A stretch of DNA of 64,000 bases from SIG299 sp045531895. Its GTDB lineage: Bacteria > Bacillota > Clostridia > Lachnospirales > Lachnospiraceae. The position numbers and the translations under genes are program-made. This document shows, in pieces, positions 23,074 through 31,678 of the stretch. The notes beneath the pieces are model-generated. The model was not told where the DNA came from, did no database searches, and saw nothing but the letters and a program-made list of their open reading frames with translations. Each line of letters starts with the position of its first letter. Positions within the stretch are counted from its first letter, which is position 1. The stretch spans positions 1 through 64,000 of the forward strand of contig JAZSEW010000016.1 in NCBI GenBank assembly GCA_045531895.1, written 5' to 3'.

Positions 23074-25659
23074 TTAACCCTCCACTCTTGCTGCTAAGTT
23101 TCCGTTTTCCACATCAAGCACTATCATCTGTCCCGGAGCCACTGCATCCGATAAAATCAGACGGGCACTCATGGTTTCCACTGTCTTTTGCAAGTATCTC
23201 TTTAATGGTCTTGCACCATAGGCCGCATCATAGCTCTGGGCAATGGCAAACTCCTTTGCCTCTTCGGTCATGCGGATAGAAATCTCCCTATCGGCCAGTC
23301 GTTTATTCAAGTCGGAAATCAACAATTCCATAATACCACAAACATTGGATTTTGTCAGTGGGCTAAATGTTATAATTTCATCCAGACGGTTCAAAAATTC
23401 CGGGCGGAAATGACCACGTAACTCATTCATGACAAGCTGTACATTTTCCTCCGCAATACTGCCGTCTTCCTTCGCACCATCCAGCAAATAGTGGGAACCA
23501 ATGTTGGAGGTCATAATCAGAATCGTATTCTTAAAGTCCACGGTTCTGCCCTGGGAATCCGTTACACGGCCGTCATCCAAAATCTGCAGCATCACATTGA
23601 ATACATCCGGATGAGCCTTTTCAATTTCATCAAAAAGCACCACGGAGTAAGGCTTTCTACGCACCGCCTCGGTCAGCTGGCCGCCCTCTTCGTAGCCAAC
23701 ATATCCCGGAGGCGCTCCAATGAGTCTGGATACGGAGTACTTCTCCATATATTCACTCATATCGATACGGACCATGTTCTGTTCATTGTCAAACAGTGCT
23801 TCTGCCAGAGACTTAGCCAGCTCCGTTTTACCAACACCGGTCGGACCAAGGAATAAGAAAGAACCGATTGGCTTGGTTGGGTCTTTGATACCTGCCTTGG
23901 AACGTAAGATGGCATCTGCCACTTTTTCCACTGCTTCGTCCTGCCCAATCACTCTCTTATGAAGCTCTGCATCCAGATGCAGGGTCTTGTTTCGCTCACT
24001 TTCCGTCAGTTTTGCAATCGGAATACCGGTCCAGCGGGACACAATTTTTGCGATTTCTTCCTCATCTACATTTTCGTGTACCAGGGTATGACCTTCCGCT
24101 GCCACTCTTGCCTCCTCATCCTCCAACTGTTTTTTTACCTCCGGAAGCTTGCCGTATTTTAACTCAGCTGCCTTGTTTAAATCGTAATTACGTTCCGCCA
24201 TGGTAATTTCCGCATTGATGTCTTCTAACTGTTCACGGAGTTTCTGAACACGCTCTACAGAGGCTTTTTCGTTATCCCACTTTGCCTTCTGTCCGGCAAA
24301 TTCTTCTCTAAGCTCTGCCAGTTCCTTTTGCAAATTAGCCAGACGCTCCTTGCTTAAACGGTCATCTTCTTTCTTCAAGGCTGCCTCTTCAATTTCCATC
24401 TGCATAATGCGGCGCTTAACATCATCCAGTTCCGTTGGCATAGAATCCAGCTCTGTCTTAATTAATGCGCAGGCTTCATCCACTAAGTCAATGGCCTTAT
24501 CCGGCAGGAAACGGTCAGAGATGTAACGGTTAGACAAGGTAGCCGCAGAAACTAAAGCTCCATCGTTAATTTTTACACCATGGTAAACCTCGTAACGTTC
24601 CTTTAAACCACGCAGGATGGATATCGTATCTTCCACCGTCGGTTCATCCACATGCACCGGCTGGAAACGACGCTCCAATGCAGCATCCTTTTCCACATAC
24701 ATGCGGTACTCATTTAAGGTAGTAGCACCGATACAGTGCAGTTCCCCACGGGCCAGCATTGGCTTTAGCATATTACCGGCGTCCATCGAACCTTCCGTCT
24801 TTCCGGCGCCTACGATAGTATGCAGTTCATCAATAAACAGAATGATTTTCCCTTCGCTCTTTTTGACTTCTTCCAAAACTGCCTTCAAACGTTCCTCGAA
24901 TTCGCCACGGTATTTTGCTCCGGCAACCAGTGCTCCCATATCCAGGGCAAATAAGGTTTTATCTTTTAATCCCTCCGGTACATCCCCGGCAACAATACGC
25001 TGGGCAAGACCTTCCACTACTGCGGTTTTACCAACACCCGGCTCACCAATGAGCACCGGATTGTTTTTTGTTTTTCTGGACAAAATACGAATCACATTTC
25101 TGATTTCAGAGTCACGACCAATAACCGGGTCTAACTTCTGGGCTCTGGCACGTTCCACTAAATCGTAACCGTACTTTTCCAAGGTGTCATAGGTTGCCTC
25201 CGGATTGTCAGAGGTTACCTTCTGATTGCCGCGAACCTCCGCAAGCACCTTTAAGAAACGCTCCTTGTCAATACGGAAGTTCTTAAATAATTCCTTTAAG
25301 TCCCTGCCGCTATTCTTAAGCAGGCTTAAAAATAAGTGCTCCACGGATACATAGGAATCGCCCATGTGCTTGGCTTCATCTTCTGCATAAATCAATACCT
25401 TATTCAAATCATTGCCGACATACACCTGTCCGCCGGACACCTTTGGCCGTTTATTTAACAGACCACTAAGCTGCGCCAGAAATACCTCCGGCGAAATTTC
25501 CATCTTCTCAAACAGCTTTGCAATCAGACTTTCTTCTGTAGTGAGCAAGCTGTAAAGCAGATGCTCCGGTACCAGTTCCTGATGACCGTAGTCATAGGCT
25601 AACTTTTCACAATCCTGTACCGCCTGTAACGATTTTTGAGTGAATTTGTTAATGTTCAT
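23074..25659 (-). CDS. clpB: ATP-dependent disaggregase ClpB
   Basis: The 861-residue protein has the ClpB layout. The N-terminal Clp_N repeats end near residue 145. NBD1 has Walker A GEPGVGKTAV and Walker B ILFIDELHTI. The long coiled-coil M-domain spans about residues 400-530, and NBD2 has Walker A GPTGVGKTEL, GAPPGYVGYEEGGQLTEAVR and VVLFDEIEKAHPDV. It lacks the IGF/IGL loop used by ClpA/ClpX-type unfoldases for ClpP. With DnaK it pulls apart protein aggregates. AAGGAGGG lies 6 bp upstream of the ATG. Control is by a CIRCE/HrcA operator, and the leader holds a 177-bp palindrome. Confidence 0.96.
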   Translation of the reverse strand: MNINKFTQKSLQAVQDCEKLAYDYGHQELVPEHLLYSLLTTEESLIAKLFEKMEISPEVFLAQLSGLLNKRPKVSGGQVYVGNDLNKVLIYAEDEAKHMGDSYVSVEHLFLSLLKNSGRDLKELFKNFRIDKERFLKVLAEVRGNQKVTSDNPEATYDTLEKYGYDLVERARAQKLDPVIGRDSEIRNVIRILSRKTKNNPVLIGEPGVGKTAVVEGLAQRIVAGDVPEGLKDKTLFALDMGALVAGAKYRGEFEERLKAVLEEVKKSEGKIILFIDELHTIVGAGKTEGSMDAGNMLKPMLARGELHCIGATTLNEYRMYVEKDAALERRFQPVHVDEPTVEDTISILRGLKERYEVYHGVKINDGALVSAATLSNRYISDRFLPDKAIDLVDEACALIKTELDSMPTELDDVKRRIMQMEIEEAALKKEDDRLSKERLANLQKELAELREEFAGQKAKWDNEKASVERVQKLREQLEDINAEITMAERNYDLNKAAELKYGKLPEVKKQLEDEEARVAAEGHTLVHENVDEEEIAKIVSRWTGIPIAKLTESERNKTLHLDAELHKRVIGQDEAVEKVADAILRSKAGIKDPTKPIGSFLFLGPTGVGKTELAKSLAEALFDNEQNMVRIDMSEYMEKYSVSRLIGAPPGYVGYEEGGQLTEAVRRKPYSVVLFDEIEKAHPDVFNVMLQILDDGRVTDSQGRTVDFKNTILIMTSNIGSHYLLDGAKEDGSIAEENVQLVMNELRGHFRPEFLNRLDEIITFSPLTKSNVCGIMELLISDLNKRLADREISIRMTEEAKEFAIAQSYDAAYGARPLKRYLQKTVETMSARLILSDAVAPGQMIVLDVENGNLAARVEG

Positions 25660-25688
25660 ATACAGCCCTCCTTAAAGATTTCTAAGTT

Positions 25689-25865
25689 AACGTCCTTACA
25701 AGTATATAACATTTCTAATTTCTGTATCCAAGTGTTTGACATCTCAACTGACAGATGTGCGAACCGTGAACACAAATCCCTTTGTTTTCTACGGGACGAA
25801 CGTCTGCCAGAGGAGTCAGGCAAACACGGATAAAGAAATTAGAAACGTATCTTTGTAAGGACGTT
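25689..25865 (-). repeat. 177-bp palindromic element in the clpB leader
   Basis: The outer arms begin AACGTCCTTACAA and end TTGTAAGGACGTT, and pairing continues inward through TTTCTAATTTCT/AGAAATTAGAAA and TATCC/GGATA. The core contains GTGTTTGCCTGACTCCTC and GAGATGTCAAACACTTGGAT. Closely similar stretches occur in the element at 56628-56805. The clpB transcript should start within the right arm, so the leader RNA would fold almost entirely into one long hairpin ending 15-20 bp before the RBS. Confidence 0.7.
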
Positions 25866-25905
25866 ATATCACGTTTTGTTAGCACTGTCAAGTGGTGAGT
25901 GCTAA
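25863..25905 (-). promoter_or_regulatory. clpB promoter with CIRCE operator
   Basis: TTAGCACTG-N9-GAGTGCTAA at 25879-25905 differs at one base from the CIRCE consensus bound by HrcA. The minus-strand promoter TTGACA (25891-25886) and TATAAC (25868-25863), 17 bp apart, has its -35 box inside the operator. Heat-shock control by HrcA is therefore expected, although hrcA is not in the window. Confidence 0.9.
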
Positions 25906-25952
25906 AATTGTCAGACTTTAATCTTTTTCTAATCAAAAAGGAAACGTAATGT

Positions 25953-26000
25953 AAAAAAAGAAGGGTAATCAAAGTTTTTGATGGTCTACTTTGATCACCC
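25953..26000 (-). terminator. Terminator of the ABC/M48 operon
   Basis: A stem of GGGTGATCAAAGT with ACTTTGATTACCC (one G-T pair) is followed on the minus strand by CTTCTTTTTTT. It lies 50 bp after the peptidase stop. Confidence 0.85.
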
Positions 26001-26050
26001 CATAATTTTCGATTTCACCTATATTCCCAATACACCGCAAAATATTTTTC

Positions 26051-27034
26051 CTAATACAATTTCCCACTACCTCTTCCTTCAGCCAATGCTACGAATCTCT
26101 TACACATAACCGGATGATCCGCTAATAAATTATATATCCATAAGAAAAATCCTCGCTGACTTCTCATCTCCTCCAGGTAATCCTCTTTATCTACCATTTT
26201 ATACAGGTGACGATCCATTACAAGCACCAGCATAGCATCCAATCCATCTGTACCTGTAAGCCTTTGAGCCAATCTGTCGCAGCTATATTCTCTTGTTCTG
26301 GAAGCTGTCGTACCAAGTATAGGAATCATCTTGGAAAATAGTATAGAAAGGTTATAGCCCAATGTTGCATGTCCGTAATAAATGTGCGCCATTTCATGGG
26401 CAATAACAAATGCCAAAGCATCCATATCCCTGTATTCCCGGTAGGCAACCTCAAACAATTCGCTGTGAATACAAATCCACTGTTTTCTCGGTAAAAATGC
26501 AGAAAATGCATTTAACACACCATTTTGCTGCATAACATAGGCTTTTGGAACCTTAATTCCTAACCGATGTGCATATTCCTCTATCAGCGCATACACTTCC
26601 GGAAAGTTTTTCTCTGTAATCCGAAGTGACATGGAACGATACTGAGCATACATATAATATAATGCAGGAATAAGTATTACCATAAGTACAATGCCGGAAA
26701 ATATTAATTCGACCTCCAGCGGCATATCTTCGAAGGCATCATATCTATATTGTGTCTTATCTTCCACATAATCCTCTGAAAGTTCCTCGCTCATTTGCGT
26801 TTTAACTAACTCTGCCCAGTCTTTTATTTCTGCGAAATTACATACCAACATAGCAACAACTGCTATGATTATAAGTACGTTCAATACAACCATTCTCCGA
26901 TACCAACGCTTCTCTAATCTGTGTCGACACGCACTACCCTCTTGCTTGGTAATACATGCACTCTGTTCTTCCTCTGTCAGCTCGTATACCTTTTTACCTT
27001 CAAAATAATCTTTTTTTCTTTGTTTTTTCATCAT
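26051..27034 (-). CDS. M48 family membrane metallopeptidase
   Basis: The 327-residue protein has an N-terminal cytoplasmic part, two transmembrane helices (near residues 50-70 and 105-130) and then an M48 peptidase domain. The zinc motif is HEMAHIYYGH, with the third ligand Glu in REYSCDRLAQ. M48 enzymes (HtpX/Ste24 type) cleave membrane or surface proteins. The start at 27034 follows AAAAAAGGAG and overlaps the end of the upstream permease gene by 35 bp, which implies tight coupling. It is the last gene of the GntR-ABC operon. Confidence 0.85.
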   Translation of the reverse strand: MMKKQRKKDYFEGKKVYELTEEEQSACITKQEGSACRHRLEKRWYRRMVVLNVLIIIAVVAMLVCNFAEIKDWAELVKTQMSEELSEDYVEDKTQYRYDAFEDMPLEVELIFSGIVLMVILIPALYYMYAQYRSMSLRITEKNFPEVYALIEEYAHRLGIKVPKAYVMQQNGVLNAFSAFLPRKQWICIHSELFEVAYREYRDMDALAFVIAHEMAHIYYGHATLGYNLSILFSKMIPILGTTASRTREYSCDRLAQRLTGTDGLDAMLVLVMDRHLYKMVDKEDYLEEMRSQRGFFLWIYNLLADHPVMCKRFVALAEGRGSGKLY

Positions 27035-27785
27035 ATGTACTCCTTTTTTCCAACAATTGGGCCGTTCCGAAGAACAGTGCCAAATTAGCTCCCACAAAAT
27101 ATACTATTTCAAATACATCACCTACTGTTGCTGAAGATGTGATAAATAAAAGCAAATCTTTTATCTTTGTCTCTACAAATATAACCAAAGCAAACGCCAC
27201 AATATATCCGCAAATTCCGACCGGGCCTTTTAATTTTTCCAGCGGTAACGGAACAGCCATAACAAACAATCCCAGATTTGAGAAAAACAATACGGTTATT
27301 ATAAGATTCAGCCACACACCGATTACCGGAGTAATGCCTGCATTTGCAGACTGCATCATCTCTATAATCGTATCTACAACCTTACTTACATGCCCCGTCC
27401 CAAGTCCATACTTCGCAGCCGCCAGCCGCTCACAATACGGAACTGCAGTAAAAAAAAGTCCATAGAGTATCACCGCTTGTAATAATCCCACTAAAACTTT
27501 TGCGCCCAGAATAGTCGTTGGTTTCTTTGATAATATAAACATCATATAACCCTGTCTGGAATGAATATCCGCATGAAATACAAACCAGTGCCCTATTGGT
27601 GCAAAAAGCAGAACACCTGTTGTTTCAACACCCAATAATGCTAATACCAAACTTATTCCTGCTACATTCCCGTTCCAGTAACAACCAAAGAAGGCTGCGA
27701 CCAGGGCGAGAAAAACACCTACTATCAATCCATTGGAAAACAACTGTCTCCGCACCTCATATTTCATCAAGTGTAACATACGCAC
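27000..27785 (-). CDS. ABC-2-like permease subunit (second copy)
   Basis: The 261-residue protein has about six hydrophobic helices and starts MLHLMKYEVRRQLFSNGLIV after a GTG or ATG. It is a paralogue of the preceding permease: both share MKYE-RRQL at the start, a GYMLF/GYMMFIL-KKPTTIL-AK segment, and an ending EFVYLVGA/EIVYFVGA followed by FFGTA-LL. The pair could form a heterodimer with the ATPase encoded upstream. GAGGGAG precedes the start. The substrate is unknown. Confidence 0.78.
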   Translation of the reverse strand: MRMLHLMKYEVRRQLFSNGLIVGVFLALVAAFFGCYWNGNVAGISLVLALLGVETTGVLLFAPIGHWFVFHADIHSRQGYMMFILSKKPTTILGAKVLVGLLQAVILYGLFFTAVPYCERLAAAKYGLGTGHVSKVVDTIIEMMQSANAGITPVIGVWLNLIITVLFFSNLGLFVMAVPLPLEKLKGPVGICGYIVAFALVIFVETKIKDLLLFITSSATVGDVFEIVYFVGANLALFFGTAQLLEKRSTYDEKTKKKRLF

Positions 27786-27797
27786 TATCTCCCTCGA

Positions 27798-28538
27798 TTA
27801 TAAACTCAACTTCTTATCCAGCAGCTTTGCTGTTCCAAAAAATAATGCCACATCTGCTCCCACCAAATACACAAATTCTACAATATCAGACACCATATCC
27901 GGTACTCGCAAAATATCAACTAACAGCTCTTCCAGACCAATCAATCCCCAGAAGAAAAGCACAATCGTTCCGAAGAATGCAACCATGCCAATGACACTGG
28001 CTCCTTTTCCTTTCGGTGAAGGAATTGCACCAATAAAATACAGTAACAACGAAATGAACAACCAGAGAAAAAACAAACCGAATAATGTACTACACACTTC
28101 GCCTATACCTTCTTCCATCGGAACCATGATGCTTATCAGTTCACTGATAAAAGTTGGCATTTCTCCAAATTTAGCAACCGCCAGCTGTTCGCAAGCACCC
28201 ATTACAGATAAAAAGATTACATATAATGCTATCGTTTGTAACAAACCTACCAACAATTTTGCAACAAGGATAGTGGTGGACTTTTTTGGTAATAAAAACA
28301 GCATATATCCCTGCTTTGTATTCATATCTTTATCAAAGGGACCTTCGTGCGCTACCGCCCCGACAATCAGCACCATCATTGTAGCAAAGCTCATCAGAGA
28401 CAACATCATGGTAACACCATAATCTACTCCCTTCCAGTAAAACCCAAAGAAAGCTGCAACCAGCAAAAATAAGCTCCCCAACATTACGCCAATTAATAGT
28501 AATTGTCTCCGGAATTCATATTTCATTAACTTTAACAT
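27798..28538 (-). CDS. ABC-2-like permease subunit (first copy)
   Basis: The 246-residue protein has about six membrane helices and starts MLKLMKYEFRRQLLLIGVML. It contains KQGYMLFLLPKKSTTILVAK, the most conserved stretch shared with its neighbour. It lies 16 bp after the ATPase gene and 12 bp before the second permease gene. In GntR-regulated YtrA-type operons such permeases form exporters used in cell-envelope stress. I infer the same here. Confidence 0.8.
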   Translation of the reverse strand: MLKLMKYEFRRQLLLIGVMLGSLFLLVAAFFGFYWKGVDYGVTMMLSLMSFATMMVLIVGAVAHEGPFDKDMNTKQGYMLFLLPKKSTTILVAKLLVGLLQTIALYVIFLSVMGACEQLAVAKFGEMPTFISELISIMVPMEEGIGEVCSTLFGLFFLWLFISLLLYFIGAIPSPKGKGASVIGMVAFFGTIVLFFWGLIGLEELLVDILRVPDMVSDIVEFVYLVGADVALFFGTAKLLDKKLSL

Positions 28539-28554
28539 ATTCTACTCACCTTCC

Positions 28555-29250
28555 CTACGCAAATATCTCTCTGTAAACATCTGCAATTGATTTTCCCTGT
28601 TCCGCGCGGATATCATCTGCATCTCCCACAAGAATGTTTTTGCCATTCTTTATCATAATCACACCATCTACCACGCTTTCCAGTTCTTCCACTAAATGAC
28701 TGGATACCACAATGGTGACATCCTCATCAGCCACGCTTAAAATAGTAGAAACAATTTTATCTCTGGCAATCAGATCGATTCCGTTTAACGGCTCGTCAAG
28801 CAGATAAAGCTTTGCCTTACGGGAAAGTGCTGCCGCCAGACGAACCTTTGCTGCCATGCCGGAGGAAATTTTCGTTACCCTATCCTGTAAGCTTACCCCC
28901 ATATCCGCCACCATTTCTTTATAGGTATCAAAACTAAAATCTGCAAAAAAGTCCTGATAATATTTGCCTACATCCTCTACGGTCATATACGGATAAAAGT
29001 AATCCTCCGTTGGCATGTAAGACACTTCCTTCTTAGATTCTACACCTATCGGACTACCCTTGTACAATACCGTACCTTCCGTTGGCTTTACCAGGCCTGC
29101 CACCATCTTCATGAAAGTGGTCTTCCCGCTGCCGTTTGGTCCAAGCAGAGCATAAATGCGTCCCTGTTCTAATTCCATTGTAATATTCTCTACTGCTGTT
29201 TTTTTAAGATATTTCTTTTTTAAATTACTGCACTTTAACATATTCTCCAT
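28555..29250 (-). CDS. ABC transporter ATP-binding protein
   Basis: The 231-residue ATPase has Walker A LLGPNGSGKTTFMK, a Q-loop region, a signature ISSGMAAKVRLAAAL (divergent from LSGGQ), Walker B LYLLDEPLNGID and the H-loop SSHLVEEL. The divergent signature is typical of YtrB/BcrA-like export ATPases. It starts 11 bp after the GntR gene. It should power the two permeases encoded next. Confidence 0.92.
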   Translation of the reverse strand: MENMLKCSNLKKKYLKKTAVENITMELEQGRIYALLGPNGSGKTTFMKMVAGLVKPTEGTVLYKGSPIGVESKKEVSYMPTEDYFYPYMTVEDVGKYYQDFFADFSFDTYKEMVADMGVSLQDRVTKISSGMAAKVRLAAALSRKAKLYLLDEPLNGIDLIARDKIVSTILSVADEDVTIVVSSHLVEELESVVDGVIMIKNGKNILVGDADDIRAEQGKSIADVYREIFA

Positions 29251-29261
29251 TCCCTCCTATG

Positions 29262-29624
29262 CTACGCCTGTTCATCCAGACGTTTTTCAATAATTGCAAT
29301 TAACTCTTCCCTGGAAAAACCAAGGTCCCTCATTTCCTGTACAAAATTTTCTAATACTTCTTCCGCCATTTCTTCCTTCATCTTTGCGATTACCTCCGCA
29401 TCTTCTGTAACAAATGTACCAAGCCCGCGTTTCGTAAAGCACATGCCTGACTGTTCCATTTCTTTATACACCCTCACTGCCGTATTGGGATTAATTTGGT
29501 ATTGCACCGCCAGTTCTCTGGTAGACGGAAGCTTTTCTCCCATCGGCAGCCTGCCCTGAATCATATCCTTTTTGATTTGATTGATAACCTGCAAATAAAT
29601 CGGGAGGTTGTTATTATATTCCAT
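29262..29624 (-). CDS. GntR family regulator, YtrA subfamily
   Basis: The short 120-residue protein is a GntR winged helix (PIYLQVINQIKKDMIQGRLP, then KLPSTRELAVQYQINPNTAV) with only about 45 residues after it. This is typical of the YtrA subgroup, which represses ABC transporter operons for antibiotic or envelope stress. AAAGGAAG lies upstream of the ATG. The operon promoter carries a matching inverted repeat, so autoregulation is likely. Confidence 0.92.
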   Translation of the reverse strand: MEYNNNLPIYLQVINQIKKDMIQGRLPMGEKLPSTRELAVQYQINPNTAVRVYKEMEQSGMCFTKRGLGTFVTEDAEVIAKMKEEMAEEVLENFVQEMRDLGFSREELIAIIEKRLDEQA

Positions 29625-29647
29625 GTATTCACTTCCTTTCGTGTATC

Positions 29648-29690
29648 ACTGTACTAGTTAGATAGTACACTAGTTTTCTCATAATGTCAA
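29648..29690 (-). promoter_or_regulatory. Promoter and operator of the GntR-ABC-M48 operon
   Basis: TTGACA (29690-29685) and TACTAT (29667-29662) are 17 bp apart on the minus strand. The inverted repeat AGTGTACTA-N6-TAGTACAGT (29671-29648, one mismatch) overlaps the -10 box. GTACTA/TAGTAC half-sites are like those known for YtrA regulators. Confidence 0.82.
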
Positions 29691-29758
29691 TGGTTTATTT
29701 AAAATTTTTGATTTTTCCTTACTCCTCCTTGCTTTTTAGAGCTCTTTCCTTTATCATA

Positions 29759-29771
29759 GTAATTAAATTAC
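29759..29771. promoter_or_regulatory. 13-bp perfect palindrome upstream of the HAD gene
   Basis: GTAATT-A-AATTAC lies about 43 bp ahead of the HAD start codon. It resembles the GTAAT/ATTAC half-sites of the marR promoter at 14480, which may be coincidence in AT-rich DNA. Confidence 0.3.
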
Positions 29772-29813
29772 CTCAAAACTTTTAACTATTTTAATAATGC
29801 AAGGAGAATTCAC

Positions 29814-30524
29814 ATGTCACTGAAAGCAATCTTATTTGATTTAGACGGTACCCTGCTCCCTATGAATCAGGACCTTTTTATGAACTACTATTTTGGAGAA
29901 TTAACAAAGAAAATGGTTCCGCTCGGATACAATAAGGACACTCTGGTGAAGGATGTGTGGACCGGCACCAAAGCCATGGTTCTGAATGACGGAAGTAAAA
30001 CCAACGCAGACGCTTTCTGGAATAAGTTCTGTGAAGTAGCCGGAAAGGACTGCCGCAAGGATGAACCAATCTTTGACTCCTTTTACAAAAATGAATTTTG
30101 CAGAGCGAAGGAAGCCTGCCAGCCAACCCCGGCTGCCAGAGAAGTCATTGACCTTATCAAATCTACCGGCAAGCGTATTGTTCTTGCTACCAATCCGCTG
30201 TTTCCTTTTGTTGCAACCGAAAACCGCATTGGCTGGGCAGGACTCTCCACGAATGATTTTGAACTGATTACCACCTATGAAAACTGCCATTATTGCAAGC
30301 CGAATCCAAAGTATTATATTGAAATTTTAGAAAAGACCGGTTTGAAACCGAAAGAATGTCTGATGGTGGGAAATAATGCCGAAGAAGACATGATTGCAGA
30401 AACTCTTGGAATGAAGATATTTTTACTGACAGACTGTCTGATTAATGAGAAGAATGCAGATATTTCCGGATACCCGCAAGGAGGATTTGAAGAGCTGAAA
30501 GAGTATATTACAGCATTTTTATAA
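29814..30524 (+). CDS. HAD superfamily hydrolase
   Basis: The 236-residue protein has the HAD nucleophile motif LFDLDGTLLP, motif II with LATNP, the Lys in CKPNPKYY and the acidic motif MVGNNAEEDM. The cap domain lies between residues 15 and 110. It is probably a small-molecule phosphatase; the substrate is unknown. AAGGAG lies 7 bp upstream of the ATG. It is convergent with the lipoprotein gene. Confidence 0.88.
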   Translation: MSLKAILFDLDGTLLPMNQDLFMNYYFGELTKKMVPLGYNKDTLVKDVWTGTKAMVLNDGSKTNADAFWNKFCEVAGKDCRKDEPIFDSFYKNEFCRAKEACQPTPAAREVIDLIKSTGKRIVLATNPLFPFVATENRIGWAGLSTNDFELITTYENCHYCKPNPKYYIEILEKTGLKPKECLMVGNNAEEDMIAETLGMKIFLLTDCLINEKNADISGYPQGGFEELKEYITAFL

Positions 30525-30577
30525 GGAACAGGAAAAGGAGCTGACGACACTTCCATCAGCTCCTTTTCCTGTTCCTT
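30525..30577. terminator. Shared 20-bp perfect hairpin between convergent genes
   Basis: GGAACAGGAAAAGGAGCTGA pairs perfectly with 30556-30575 around an 11-nt loop. It begins at the HAD stop and ends at the lipoprotein stop. The flanking T-runs are short, so termination may rely on stem strength. Confidence 0.65.
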
Positions 30578-31334
30578 AGTATGCACTGAACGCATCCATC
30601 GCTTCCTGTAAATAGCTTTCCATCGCTTCTGTATAAGAAAACGCAATCATAATCATGCGACCATCTTTTTCTCTTACCAGATAGTCCTGATAAATCAAGT
30701 GACCAAGTCCGGCATCCACAGCCGTTGCAAGCCCAAAGTATTCTTGTCCGGCAAGCTTCATGCTGTAAATATTTTCATCAATGGTGTACGTCATACCGCT
30801 TGTTTCAGAGGTTGCATTCAAATTTGCAGCAACTGCAGAAAGATATTCCATCTCTGTCCAACCTTCTGTCGGCATCTTTTCTACTGCAATCTGCACTACC
30901 GGATAGCCTGCTAACCAGGTAGCCTGCATTTCATTTACAGAGCTCATGGAAGCATAGTCGAGCACTGCTGCCGCCTGTTCACCATACATCATCTGTAATC
31001 CCTGCAGCATTATCGCATCCATTTCTTCCTGGGTAGCCATGATTACTGTCGCAGGCCTGGTAAAGCGAATATCCATCCATTCACTTTCAAATCCTTCTTC
31101 TGTAATAGTCCCCTTCACATAATTATCCATTACTGTCGGTGCTACTGTTGGATCTGGTACCTGCGTTGGTGTTGCTGTCGGTTCCGGTGTTGGAGCCTCT
31201 GTTGGCACAGCTGTAGCTGTGACTGCTACCGTTGGTGTAGCTGTAGGCTCAATAGTTTCTTCTGTTTTTCCACACGCTGCAAACATCATACTAAATACAC
31301 ATACCATTACTGTTTTTAAAATTTTCTTTTTCAT
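30576..31334 (-). CDS. Lipoprotein of unknown function with Thr/Pro linker
   Basis: The 252-residue protein has a lipoprotein signal (VMVCVFSMMFAAC, lipidated Cys near residue 21). A 45-residue linker of Pro/Thr/Ala/Val repeats follows, then a compact domain of about 180 residues with no motif that I recognise. The linker resembles that of the CapA lipoprotein at 3003-4193. Its start overlaps the stop of the preceding 41-codon gene, so the two are coupled. The role at the cell surface is unknown. Confidence 0.75.
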   Translation of the reverse strand: MKKKILKTVMVCVFSMMFAACGKTEETIEPTATPTVAVTATAVPTEAPTPEPTATPTQVPDPTVAPTVMDNYVKGTITEEGFESEWMDIRFTRPATVIMATQEEMDAIMLQGLQMMYGEQAAAVLDYASMSSVNEMQATWLAGYPVVQIAVEKMPTEGWTEMEYLSAVAANLNATSETSGMTYTIDENIYSMKLAGQEYFGLATAVDAGLGHLIYQDYLVREKDGRMIMIAFSYTEAMESYLQEAMDAFSAY

Positions 31335-31456
31335 TGATATTCTCCTCTAAAACTGAATTCTGTTTTATTATAAAGGTCCACAAGACCCACACCAAGCAGC
31401 CCGCCTAACATACCCCAACCATATTTTTTTAATGTTGCTTTTGCAATTTTAATCAT
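31331..31456 (-). CDS. 41-residue single-helix small protein
   Basis: A short frame starts at ATG 31456 with GGAGAG 8-9 bp upstream and ends in TGA overlapping the lipoprotein ATG (ATGA). The peptide has a basic N-terminus (MIKIAKATLKKYG) and a glycine-rich hydrophobic segment (WGMLGGLLGVGLVDLY). An alternative start at 31471 adds five residues. The stop/start overlap and the RBS support a real gene. It may be a membrane peptide of the XRE cassette. Confidence 0.6.
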   Translation of the reverse strand: MIKIAKATLKKYGWGMLGGLLGVGLVDLYNKTEFSFRGEYQ

Positions 31457-31480
31457 ATCTTTTCTCTCCATTGTTATTGT

Positions 31481-31678
31481 TTACTCCGCCGGCCAGAACA
31501 AGTCATCCAATGTCCGGTTCAGTGCCTTGCAGATATCAATGCAAAGACTGATGCTCGGATTATAGTTGCCGGATTCAATCAGACCGATGGTCTGTCTGGT
31601 AACTCCGATTTTTTCTGCCAGCTGCTCCTGTGTTAAATCACACTCTACTCTGGCCAATTTCATTTTTTTATTCTTCAC
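31481..31678 (-). CDS. Short XRE family regulator
   Basis: The 65-residue protein is a bare Cro/C1 helix-turn-helix (TQEQLAEKIGVTRQTIGLIE, then NYNPSISLCIDICKALNRTL). Such YozG-like regulators usually pair with a membrane protein gene. It overlaps the end of the upstream membrane protein gene by 11 bp, so the two are translated together. The target is probably its own operon. Confidence 0.88.
   Translation of the reverse strand: MKNKKMKLARVECDLTQEQLAEKIGVTRQTIGLIESGNYNPSISLCIDICKALNRTLDDLFWPAE

Noticed and set aside
24617..25168. 183-codon plus-strand frame opposite clpB
   Set aside because: No RBS or family features are seen, and the minus strand encodes conserved ClpB motifs there.
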